From assembly GCA_002900995.3 (NCBI GenBank), contig PJEW03000022.1:1-63314 (forward strand): a stretch of 63,314 bases of DNA, read 5' to 3'. Source of the stretch: Ganoderma boninense. Its lineage: Eukaryota; Basidiomycota; Agaricomycetes; Polyporales; Polyporaceae. Below, piece after piece: positions 12,711 to 23,896 of the stretch. Both the position numbers and the translations under genes were made by a program. The notes under the pieces are model-generated. The model did not search any database, had not been told where the DNA came from, and saw only the letters and a list, made by a program, of their open reading frames with translations. How positions within the stretch are numbered: the first letter of the stretch is position 1; each line of letters begins with the position of its first letter.

Positions 12711-13823
12711 GCCTTGCGTAATATTCAGTTTGATGAAGAGAAAAACTGATCAAATTCCATAGCGAGAATTTGTTCGACGCGTCGCAGTGCTAAATGCATC
12801 CTAGAGGTGCAGTTAAAAGCACGAGCGTTCGTCCAGACTTGGAGCAGCACTCTTCGAGTCACTAGTTGGACTCTCTGTTGTGAGTATCCTCTGGGACCGG
12901 CGTGAAATCTACTGACTTGGATGCAGAATTTCAAGTTCCTGTATGTATAGTATAGGGAGTTCTTGCACGCTCTGTCCTGCCAAAGGGTGGTTCCACAGTT
13001 AAACATGAAGCGGGTCACTCTGTCAACACTCGGGCAACCTTGCCAGTGAACTTTTCAGGTTCACCTGGAATCGAGGCAATCACCCATCGTCAGTTAGCAG
13101 GGCCATCTCAAAACACAGTGCCAGTGTGTGGCAATCCTTGTTCTGCATTTATCAAAATCCGATGTGACGAGCGGCGCGAACAATTACACCTTGGAGGTTC
13201 AAATTTGGCATGAGCCATGAACACGAGCTCGATTCCAGGGGTGCGCAGAGCTTGACGACGTGCAAGAACATGATTGAGGTTGTCTGTGATAACCCAACCC
13301 GCCACCGAGCGCCTTCCCTGAGCTCACAAGTCTCTGCCGCTATGATCTACCGTTATCCGTACCTGCCCTTTGAAAGGAGGTCATTTTGTTGAACGAAGTT
13401 ATGTGGTTCTGTGATCCTTCTATGCTCGCAGACTCGTGTTTGTTGCGCAATAACTTGAACAAGACGCTCCAAGGTCTGACTTCGACTCAGCCTTTGCGTA
13501 CTTACTATAACACGGGACCTTTATGATCAGCTGGATGATGGAATTTGTAAGTTCTGGTACTGTATTTCCTTCCGCTAATATTCTAGGGGATGACTTAGGG
13601 ATGGTGCTGGCCGAAACGAACGTACCACGTGGTGGCGTTGATGCAGTGGTCCTCATTGGGCGCGTCCGAAACTCAACGTTCAACTTCTACCACCTTTTGC
13701 CGTGTCCTATACGTGGTTCCACATCCTTCGTTTCCCATCTGCTACACCTGCCCCAAGTCTCTGATATCTGATCGGTAATACCGGAGAACTGGTACGTCCA
13801 CGGTTTTCGAGACGGGCTAGACC
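12711..13823. other. intergenic, nothing recognised
   Basis: Short open frames only, on both strands, without domains. The end of the stretch contains the start context ACCATGA of the next gene. Confidence 0.4.
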
Positions 13824-15527
13824 ATGACTAGTAGGACTAATAATATTGAAAATGTAGTGACACGTAATCGCTCCTCAGGCTCTCTATCATTAGGTCTGAT
13901 GAAGCTCACTTACGACGTCCTGTTGCATATCATTTCGCTATCTTGGTTTGCGCAAGATAGCTTACAGCTCATCGCAACCTGCCGGGTTCTTTATCACGAG
14001 GGGCCTAAAATCGCTCTCAAGAAACCGGTCATCATCTCCACTGCGGAACAGCTCACCTCGTTTCTCATATTCTTGCACGCTGACAATTCGTCTCGCTGTC
14101 GATACCTGAGGCAGTTGGAGCTTACGGAATTCTTTCTCCATTACGATGTTATTCAAGAGCTTATCGAGACTATGCCGCTCCTGACTAGCGTCGAGTCCTT
14201 GCGGCTAGCCGAGGCGGAACAACTCGTCGACATCCACCCCGCTTTCACCACCACATTTGGTACCCTCACCACCTTGCGACACATCGACTTCACTGGAGTA
14301 ACACAGAGGACTTGCGGACTTTTACGTGGACTTCACGCTCCCGTCATATCAGCGCGTCTTGACTTTCTCTCGAACGTTGAACAGATGTTCTGGGACTCCC
14401 TGGAAAACGACGCCTCGGAACGGTACCATCCGACGATGCTCCTCGAAAATTTCGCACCAACCCTCGAGGTCTTAGCATGCGTATCATGGTACATCAATCC
14501 TGCCAGTGACCTGGCCGTCATGCCAACGAAAGTTTATCCAAACATGCGCAAGCTCTCCATCCACCTCCACCGCTTCCTCCTCCGCGTAGATGCCTTTATC
14601 CGCGCCTTCCCTAACCTCACCGATCTCTACATTCACCCCACGCACCATGGCGACAACATGGATATGTTCATCTTGGAGGCCTTACACGAGAGCCACGCCG
14701 TGAACGTGACGCAACAGCGCGCCGGTGCCAATTCCTGCGGAATATGGGCACATCTCGAGCACTTCTACGGGTGCCTTATTGACCTTTACGCCATAGGTCT
14801 CACCTCGCACGTTCGTCGTATCACCCTCGACGACATGCTGGATGACGATACACGGAAAGAGATGCTTGCGACGGTGTTGCAGTATGCACGGCCGCTCCAC
14901 CTGAAGCTCGCGATGACCAGCGCAATGCTTGGCGACGCCGACCAAGGCTTCATCGCCATGCTGCAGGACGAGGGCGCATCGAACCTCATCAACCTCAATG
15001 GGCACATTTACTTTGGCATGAACGATCGGGAGAAGGACCTGAGCATTCTTATTGTGCGCCTTCCTCCCCTCAGGGCATCCCCCACGGCGTAGCTCACAGA
15101 CTTTCCGATAACGCAGGATAACCTGATTGCGGTCCTGACTGGCCTGCCTCTCAAGTTCCTCGAGCTGCGGTTCGAGACGTCCAGCCTCAACGCGAGCCCG
15201 CGGAAGGCAACTGCCATTGGCCGCATTCGAGCCCGACGACAGGGCCTGCCTGAGCCACCTGCGCCCACCCCAACGCCTCTCACTCCGGGGGAGCTCTCGC
15301 TGCAGACTTTGAATATGGACGCGCTCATCGATCGTCTTGAAGCCATGCCATCCCTCGAGGCTGCGCACATCGTGATCCTGGGTTCCCGCGACGGAGACCA
15401 CGACGACTGGAAAGGTCACGAAAGGACGATCACGAAGGGCACGTCGCACCTGGCGGGGCGCGACCAATGGATGATCAAGTTTGGCTCGGTACGTCTGCAT
15501 TCCGTGGATAGCCAGCTGTTTTGCTGA
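13824..15527 (+). CDS. F-box-like / leucine-rich hypothetical protein
   Basis: The start ACCATGA at 13824 opens 422 codons. After a polar N-terminus there is a short F-box-like helical motif (LMKLTYDVLLHIISLSW, about residues 25-41) and then repeated leucine-rich segments, the usual make-up of basidiomycete F-box proteins, which are candidate substrate adaptors for SCF ubiquitin ligases. A stop TAG at 15090-15092 ends the frame, but the same frame continues with protein-like sequence (LPLKFLELRFETSSLN and beyond) to about 15490. A 39-nt intron from GTGCGC (about 15053) to CGGCGTAG (15092) would restore it in phase. Either that short intron is real or the C-terminus has been lost by a nonsense mutation. 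F-box assignment is by pattern only. Confidence 0.6.
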
Positions 15528-15896
15528 TCGCTGTGCACCAACAGTGCTGTTAAGACGACGATGTCGAGTTTCCGACGTTGCTTGCAGTGTGGATGAAGCT
15601 TTCTGAAGTCGAATCCATGTCTTGCTGCCTTGTTCCAACGCGTGACCAGTTGAGCCTCGGACGCCACCCCGGGGCGCCACGGAGGACGTCTTCCAAGGTC
15701 TTCGCAATGTCCTCGAGTCCTGTTCGCGCGCGAAGACTGGAGCGTCCCTTCTGGAGGCGTCGCGCCAGCATGAATGCGCCTGTCACGGCCAGTGTCCGCT
15801 GACCATGTTCGCGCCGCACTGTGTTGCGCAGGACCGGTATCCACTGGACGAGAATCGCCAACAAGTTGAAGTTGTAAATAGCTTCGCTCCTTGAAC
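15528..15896. other. intergenic, nothing recognised
   Basis: No feature was recognised between the F-box-like gene and the truncated MYND-protein paralogue. Confidence 0.4.
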
Positions 15897-16694
15897 ATGG
15901 CAATAGTGTTGAGGGCGAGCGTCGCACTCCCGGGCGGCTGCTTCTACGCACTGACGATCCTTGCACACACCTTCCTGCGCCTCACCGGCGGCGTCCAAGC
16001 CAACTTGCGCCTAGGCCGGGTCATCATCTTCCACTTATCCACAGAGTGCCCCGCCGACGCCCCGCCCAACGACAACCCAGGGCTGAAGTTCACTGCGCTC
16101 TGTGACACGAGGCTCATCGTTGTGGAACAGGCGCCGTGGTTGCCCGACTATCGGCAGCTCGCGGGCGGGGTCCTCGGAGAGCCAGGGTTCTGTGGGGACG
16201 TGGCGGAGACGACACCCGCGGGGCTGTTGCCCATCGTGTGTCTGGCGGAGGGGGCGACGACCGTGGCCTCCTCACATTTCCCCGTGTACAACGCCGTCCG
16301 ACACCCGGAGGACGTGCCCCTCGACGCAGAGACAGTCGCCGCCTTCCGAGGCTTGATCCGCCTCTTCACGACTTTCGTCAGCAACGGCGTTGTGTTCCCG
16401 CCTCCGCCCCCGGGGCGTCCAGCCCCGCCTGTCCCCGGGAACATGGTGCGCATGAGGAAAGGCTGGAAGTGGCAGGGGATTCGGACGACGTGGTCGAGGA
16501 TATTTATGGGGATAATGATGCGGAGAGAGGGAATCCCAGTTTTTGAGACTGCCCTTCCCGCTGAATATGAGAACCATGGTGCGCGGACCGCCGGTCCGCC
16601 GGTCGGTCCCGGTCCCGGTCCCGGTTGTGCCCGATGCCGGTCACGGTCCTGCCCGATGCCGCAGCATTCATCAGGGCGATGTTGCATATCGTAG
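15897..16694 (+). pseudogene. truncated paralogue of the MYND-finger protein, finger missing
   Basis: The frame from ATG 15897 encodes about 265 residues whose order of motifs matches the C-terminal half of the protein at 11681-12710: a YALTILAHTFLR helix against its SAHTWALQTMVE, a RVIIFHLS strand against RAIVFVLS, a HFPVYNAVR segment against HYPVYRLRA, and a MVRMRKGWKWQGI end against YKRMKKKWMWVRL. No MYND finger is encoded upstream, and the C-terminus runs into a low-complexity GPGPGPG stretch made by a repeated CGGTCC. It is probably a duplicated and decaying copy. It could be a shortened functional gene. Confidence 0.5.
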
Positions 16695-17457
16695 TCTCGT
16701 ATTCATCCAATGTTACATTCCATGTATGACATCGCTCCCCGCCCATGGCAGCTTACCTCCCTGCCACGCTTGTGGCTCCTGCTGATTTCATGGTAGTCTC
16801 AACAAGAATACATGTCTTACTCACACAATTTCCAATCTTAGATGCCCCACAATCCGGTTAAAACAACGAGACTGGATGTCAGCCTACATCACCGAGAATT
16901 TGCGGTATGTACAATCACCTAACAAAATGTCTACCGGGTCTCGACACAGTCGCCCAAAAACTTGCGCCTGCCTACAGACCACGGTACCCTAGCTGGACAT
17001 CTGAACGGGCTGCCCTTACATTAGGGGTACCGTATCCTGAAATCATGGCGCCGCGCCTCCATTTATCGAACCGCACTCACTGGAAATATAGGTGGCCTGC
17101 CGCCAAAGGTCTGTAACAATCAGTGGAAGACTACGGTACTCTGCCTCGATTTCTAGCCAGTTCTCCCAACTGGAAATATTGATGCATTGAGTGGAGACAG
17201 TGACCCAGCCGGAAAAGTCGGTGCGCTGCGCCCTACCCGGAAATCACAGTGCGCTCACGAGCGGGCCCTCGAGCACTACTTAACCCCCACCAGAACAGGC
17301 GGGCCTGGCTCGATATCTCGATGCATCTGCGATTTGATCTAGGTACAACATATGCACTAGTCCGCTTCTAGCAATGGACCTCAACGTCAACTGGTATAAC
17401 CGACCGGCTTGCCTATCATTAATTTTCTTCTCTTCCTTCTAGAGCGCACCCTCACCA
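16695..17457. other. intergenic upstream of KDZ gene
   Basis: No gene recognised. ACTGGAAATAT-type motifs recur (near 17080 and 17170). The last 60 bases are pyrimidine-rich before the start ACCATGG at 17455. I looked for a terminal repeat matching the far side of the KDZ/H3-mimic pair and did not find one. Confidence 0.35.
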
Positions 17458-20400
17458 TGGCTGCCCTCAGTACGCTCATAAACCAGCTCAAGACTCTACC
17501 CGATATCTATCCTCGCCTTACTTATGTCCAGTTCAACACGTTCCTCGAAGTCGCGACACGGTTCACTCCCATTCTCGAAACCACGGCCCCCCGCGTTACG
17601 TGAGGACTCCCTCAGCTGTCGGACAAAATGTTGCAACTCCTGGCATTGCTGACATCGCTCTCCAAGGACGACATTGCTCAGACATCTGCGGGGGCGCAAA
17701 ACTATTGCAATCCCGTATACAAAGTCAATGTAATCCCATCTTATATTGAATAGCATTACATAACCATATTGCCGATTTGAAGTTTGTATTGTCATTACAA
17801 AGGAGTGGTTATTATAAGACTGGCAATGGATACCCAAGATCGCATTGCAAACCTACGCAGGGTGCATTGCAAACTTCTGCCATGCAAGGCGGGGATTCTA
17901 ATGGCAGCCAGGGATTACAGTCATACCCGGTGCGGAGGTAACAGTTTTGAACCATATACGATAGCCGATATCCGCACAGAACAAATTGCGGAGAAGAACA
18001 TATATTATTGACTGCTAATAATAAGATACAAACATGACGGCAGGCCAGAAACATGGGTACAGCGCAAATACAGACGCAGCAAAGCACTGCCAGTAAGAAG
18101 GGTGAGGGAGTGGAAGGGAGACCCAAGAGAGCCTCGGAGCGAGGTCAGGGTCGGGTTGGAGTTTGAGAGATATAAAAGCGAACAAGGGCGGGAGGCGAAG
18201 ATGAAGGGAATAACATACAGCTTACCTCTCTTGGTGAGATGAAGCGGGAACACAAGGGAGGGATACTATGCGAGGGTAGGGGGGGCGGCAAGCATCACGC
18301 AGTCATAAAAGACAGCATACAAGACTAGATGACGGTGTAAACAAACAGACTCACCGTTCCGAAGCCCCACAAAGCCAAGGTGCCAGACCGCATCCAACAC
18401 GACGTATGACGCGCATATAGTCAACATGGGGGGATGAGGCGCATACAACAACTTACCGTAAGGTCTTGGAGTCAGGTCAGCGTAGTAGATCCTGTAGGAG
18501 TGAAGACATCAGTACAACAAACTCGAAGATTTATTGTGAGCTCCCATCGACGCAAACGTAGTGCCATGACTCGAGTGGAAGGTCGGGGGATGGTGGGTGA
18601 GAAGAGAGAAGTCTTGAGGGGCCTAGCAAAAAGGGTGACGAACCTTATGAAGGGCGGGAAGACTGAGTGACAGGTCCTGAACAAACTTGTACTGGCCCAT
18701 CACCGCGCACAGGCCTCATCCACAAATCACAGGCCAACCAGGCCACCCAAACCTCACACCCGCCTCTTCCCAGCACACCTGGCGTCAAGAACAAGGGAGA
18801 ATAAACGACCCACTGGGCCGGGGGGGGGGGGGGGTCGAGGCAGTTCTATAAGGCTTACTGCAGTTTCTCAGCCTGCTTGCCCGGGTTCATCCTGTCCAGC
18901 AACCTGCGAGATTTGAGGGCCGAATATGATGATGTCTGATTGGGGGAGCGAAGAGACCTTGAGCGAAGAGACCTATGATGGAGGGTTGAGAGTGATAGGA
19001 GAGACGACAAGAGAAGAACGACGAGCTCCGAGCTTCGTCGCCGTAGAGCGCTGAGGTGACCCCGGGCCGCCTGCCACACTTATTCCCCCTCGAGCCTGCG
19101 CATGGAATGCAAGACATTGACTATCGAATCCTTGAAAATTTCATACTGATACAATCCTACTAAATACCGTAACTTGAGCATCGCGATTTTCACCTCGCCA
19201 GTCCGAGGTTTGCAACAGCAAGGCAATGCATTGCAAACCTCGCCTGTCCCGTTATGGTAGGCAGACCCGGACCGGCGTGGCAATTCCATTGCCACGGTTA
19301 GCGCTTTTGCTGATGGATGTGGTCTGCTCTTGGCCCTGTAATCCTCGCCCCTGTATCCAGAACATTGTCGCCATCTATTATTAGGCGTGATGCTGCTCGC
19401 GCGCTTGCGCAATCCTCACCATCGTATGAACTCGGTTGGTGTCCAAATCTTAGCATAGTACTCATTTCTTACATAGAACATATCAGGTGCGGAGACCATT
19501 ATATCGGACACTCGGGTTTGCGTCACTCCCGCTTGCTCAGATCACGGCAAGAAGCTGGGCGGTCTCCATAACCACTACCCGGGTCACCTGTTTACACGCC
19601 GCCATGGGGTGATTCCCATCCGTATCATGACCCTCAAGTGCAAAGGTAACGTATTTTATATAGGCAGCACTGTTGCCAGCCAATCCATTGACTCCGAGTA
19701 CCTGCTTAGCTTGCTCTACAAAATACCGACCCAACTACTCCATACACCAGGTGAGCGATTCAGCTTCCGTGCGCACATATTATGGAGGAATCCCTCAATA
19801 CCTGGAGGTCGCTGAGCACGTCTACTTCGAGCATGATCTGGTGGTGTTGTTTCGTAAGCTCATGGCTTTTGCACAGTAGGCTTTTTCACTTGTGAGTGGA
19901 GGGGTGACTTTGACCAGCCTTTCAGTGCTTCGGGCGAGGTCATCGCTCGGATCTACAACTTGGGCCTGGCTGGCGATGTCAATGACCACCCTCTCACCGG
20001 CGATCATGTCTGGAACGCCTTTCACCTGCACGCGCTTCTCCGAGATCATGCTGCATGCCAGACTGCCCTACGAGTCCCCCATCGCATTGACCAGAAGAAT
20101 AGATTCACAGAGGCAATCATTGCACGCAATTTTTGGATGGCAGGTGTTGGTCAACCACTGTGGGTGCACATGTGCGATTTGTGTGAAAAAATCACAGAGC
20201 AACCCAGAGACCCCGTCACTGGGGATCGCATATATAGTGAGTCTGTACATAAGATCATATTTTGTGACACTTTGTCTCATCCTCTACCAGCACGAATTTC
20301 CGCCTGTGTTATGGACGGCATTTGCATCGGGCATCCGCGATGCAACGTCGAGCTTTGCACTCAGCGCTTGCAGTCACCACGGGACCGCTTTTGCCAGGAT

Positions 20401-21409
20401 CACCGTTCATACGAAGATCTATGTGCCATAGTTGGCTGCAAGTCTTCGTGCATGGATGGCAAGCGCACTTGTCGGATTCCTGAACATCGATCTCACGAAG
20501 AAGCGAAGCATCAGCGCGGCCAGGCCATATACCGTCTCAGACGATGCCTTCCCTGCGATGAGTTATCTGCTGCCATACGATCGTTCGGTGAGAGCACTGG
20601 TGAAGGCGAAGATGCAAACGTGACCATCTTCGATGTCGCCGAAATCGCTCAAGAGCTGAATGCCGAGGAAGCTTTGGGAGTCACGCCTGACACGGCATCT
20701 CATCAAGAGCTGTCGCAGGCAGAGGGTGTTATGGCACCCGGACAATCACAATCAGCTGTTGGAGCAAAACAACCGGGACGCGCATCCATCAAATCTGTCT
20801 TGACCCGACGCTGGACACATAACGAACAACTCATGGTGCGGCCATGCGGGATCATAATCGCTCGTGCCACTTTCTACAAAGCCGAGTCGGTATCCAATGC
20901 AGTTGTCAGTCAGGTTTGCAGACTTTATCATGATCAATTAATCCATTTGTCGTGGCTAGATCTTCATGGACGCATGTTTCCCTCATCATTGGCCCGGTGG
21001 TCGCCCTTCATTCATTTTCTTCGACAACAACTGCAACGTTCTGCGCCATCTTCAAGCTTTACAAGACTCCCGATTCGAGGACATCGGCCTCCCTGTAGAC
21101 GTGTTTCATGCGAACACAAAACACAAGGATTCGGACAAGTTCTGTCAAATGTGGTGCAACCCTGCTGGGTTTGCCGAACTGATGGATGATGAGGACGAGT
21201 GGATATTCAACTCGTCCGTCGCTGAGCAGGTGAATGTGTGGTTTGGAAAGTTTTCTCCAGTTGTGCGAGAAATGTCTGAGCCTCATCACAATTTCTTTTT
21301 GGATGAGATGTTGATAGAAAATAATGAACATCGCGAGATGGTCCTCCGGGCCCGAGGAGCACGCCCGCGACTAGTCCCATTACTGGTGCTGGAAGGCCGC
21401 GATGAATAG
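17458..21409 (+). pseudogene. KDZ transposase gene with CxC5/CxC6 clusters, interrupted
   Basis: This is a Kyakuja-Dileera-Zisupton (KDZ) DNA transposase gene. Its start at 17458 (ACCATGG) opens a family-typical N-terminus (QLKTLPDIYPRLTYVQF) with an internal TGA at 17601-17603 in what should be an Arg codon. Coding sense stops near 17697 and resumes near 19317 (WSALGPVILAPV), so a foreign stretch of about 1.6 kb splits it. After short introns it encodes a CxC5-like cluster (VCVTPAC, then TLKC, STKYRPNY, RTYYGGIPQYL), a CxC6-like cluster (CDLC, GHPRCNVELC, RFCQDH, AIVGC), and the KDZ core with RPCGIIIARATFY, FFDNNCNVLRHL, DVFHANTKHK, CNPA, FNSSVAEQVNVWF and NFFLDEM. The last intron lies at about 20913-20960. 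The gene ends at 21409, converging on the H3-mimic gene. Confidence 0.8.
17698..19316. mobile_element. probable insertion inside the KDZ gene, nature unknown
   Basis: About 1.6 kb of non-coding DNA separates two parts of the KDZ coding sequence that are adjacent in the family. It holds GCATTGCAAACCT-type motifs near both ends (about 17843-17876 and 19205-19245), a TATAAAAG box near 18173, purine-rich tracts and a 15-nt G run at 18820-18834. Clean terminal repeats or a target duplication could not be fixed, so its class is open. Confidence 0.45.
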
Positions 21410-21717
21410 TTGCATGTTCGTATCGTTAGTTGTTTGTTTTTGGACATAGCTGGCTCCGGTACCTATTTATTGTGCATGCCCTTGTCGGTCTTTACAGATA
21501 TGCGCTCCAGGCACACAGAATACTATGGGCCAATTCAGCTTACTGGTCAGCGAGACTGATTTTGCGCCGCCATGATGACATTGTTGAGTTTTATTGCACA
21601 TGTTGTTGTACTGGCACACACAGCACGAGACACAGGCATTGGCGCGAAGGGATGACATTGAATAAGTACGGGTATGAGCACCTGAGTACGCGATGACATG
21701 GCCATTGAAACATATCT
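21410..21717. other. convergent 3' flank between two genes
   Basis: About 300 bp lie between the 3' end of the KDZ gene (+) and the 3' end of the H3-mimic gene (-), with AT-rich 3'-UTR-like sequence. No gene is seen. Confidence 0.5.
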
Positions 21718-21988
21718 CTAAACTGGCACCGTGCGGGAAGTCCAGTGGCCGTTCTCACCAAGCTTCAACCTCTTCACACCTTGTGGCACAAAGAACTTCT
21801 TTGACCACTGGCACTTGGGCTTCTTGCACCGTACCGTAATGGAGGAGCCATCACCAGACTCTCGGCCCTTCCTCGACGAGAGGGAGCCACAGCCAGGACA
21901 CTGAACCCCGATGTCGTGCCCGAACGGTCGCATAGTCTTATGACTCCACTAGTACACATTGATCATGAAGGGCACCGATGTTAGCTTG

Positions 21989-22046
21989 CGCGAGAACATC
22001 CAGATGGGAGTGTGACACGCGAGAACATCCAGATGGGAGTGTGACG
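21989..22046. repeat. 29-bp tandem duplication causing frameshift
   Basis: The unit starting GCGAGAACATCCAGATGGGA occurs twice in a row with one difference (GTGACAC versus GTGACGC). Deleting one copy restores the reading frame of the H3-mimic gene across this point on the minus strand. Confidence 0.8.
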
Positions 22047-23410
22047 CGCGAGTAGCACGGACTGTTCGAGGACAGTGCCAACATTGTCGTCATTGAGGTC
22101 TGCGTGCTCAAGCAAGACTCGCTGTGCAAAGTTCATGAAGAACGGCACCGTGAGTACAGCCTGAAGCTGCGGTGCAGCGAATGCGAAGACTCGTTTGGCA
22201 CCAGTCCTGGTACTAAGACATTAACAGTGGTCAAACAATGTTCAAGGGGTTGGCTCACCGGGCGGCGTTGTTCATGAGCTGCTTTCTCAGTTCCTCGCGG
22301 TGCAGGAGGGCTCCACACGCCAGCATGGCAATGGTGAGATCATTGTTGCGGCAGTTTGCGATCTCAGCGAGCTTGGGGCAGATAACATTTGCCCACCACT
22401 AGGGACAGAAGTTAGCAAATCCATAGTGTCATGTCGAGCGGGGTACGTACATCGTCTACACAAGAGGATGAGAGTCTCGGGGCAAAGAAGAGATCGCCTG
22501 TCTCATCATGGGAATGCGTGTATATGAACACGATGAGTCGAGTGTTCTTGAGCCTATGTGACAGGGGTGATTCAGAGGTACACTGTTGGTCAATGTCATT
22601 GCACGCACATGCCTAGGGTGGATAGCGCGCGGTCCCACGCATTACGATACGCCTGGGCCATTTCAAGACTGTTGATGTCGAAGGGGATGTCGATGTAGCG
22701 TAGATAGCACGCTTCGGGGTCCGTGAACCAAGGAGTGAGGTACTTGGCGACAAACCATGCAGGTGAAGAGTCCTCGTCGAGGCTGGTGAGACGGATTGAG
22801 AGAATGACGATGGGACGCATGTCGACCTGGGCATGCTGATGACGCGCGCCATTGACGTCGACCGTGACCCAGCCAGGAAGATACGGAGCACCAATTTTGC
22901 CGTTGCGTGTGCGCTTGTATATGCCCTACTTAGTGTTCAGCCTATAGTACCCTGTGGAAAGCGTGCGGCTTACGTTGTAAGGAGTGCACGAGTCTTTGAG
23001 CTCGGTGCCCTGGGTGCGGAGTGCGTGGCACGACGGGCAGCGGAAATGCAGCTTGATCCGGACCTTCTCGGGGACAGCTGCGACTTGAGGCAAATGCTTC
23101 AGACAGACAATGCGCTCGCATTCGTCACAAGCAATGCTCGCGCCGCCATTCTGGCACATGTAACAGAACTAAAAAGATGGCATTATACATCGTAGTTCAG
23201 GCAGAGGATGACTTAGTTACGGTGTTTGAGAAATCGCGCACTACTATGGGCTCCACCTGAGGGATTGGGACGTGAGGAAGAGCACTCAGCTTCACGGGTG
23301 CACTGATGGCAGCGTCGCCGCCATCAGTGTTCGATAGTTCAGCGGCAGCGGTGCCTCTTTCACCGGACGGGGCGCATGCGGCGTTAGCGCTAGGCCGAGG
23401 ACGGCTCGGA

Positions 23411-23870
23411 TGTTACGACTGGCTGTCGAGTAAGATCAGGGAGGAGGCTTACAAGACGAGCAAGGGCGTCGACGAGCACTTGTGCAGCGAGAGCGGAGCA
23501 GGGCTCGACAGTCAGGCTGGAGACAAGATGTATTGAGCGAGTAACTAACGAGCGAGAATACAGCGAGGCTTACCTGGAGACAAGAGGTCGAAACTGAGGT
23601 CTCCAGGTAGCAAAGTACAGGCCTTATATACATGTAACGGACAATGGGAACCGTGGACAATAGGTAACTATGGACACGGGAACCAGTGGGAGAACAATGG
23701 TATGTAGTACAATGACGACGGGAACAATGGGTAACAGGAGTTATTGTACTGCGAGAACAAGGGACAGGTTTGCTAAACAACGGAGGACAATAAGGACGAC
23801 GCGGGAGGCAAACAGTCCGAAAAGGGAAAGAGAGACGCCGGGGTAGGCGCCGAGCGTGCCGTTCATGACA
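23411..23870 (-). repeat. 3' LTR of Gypsy element 1
   Basis: 460 bp, identical to the 5' LTR except two transitions (seen as GAACCGTGG versus GAACCATGG and GTGCCGTTC versus GTGCTGTTC on the plus strand). Confidence 0.95.
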
Positions 23871-23896
23871 ATACCCCCCTCCTAAGGATCGTGTCC

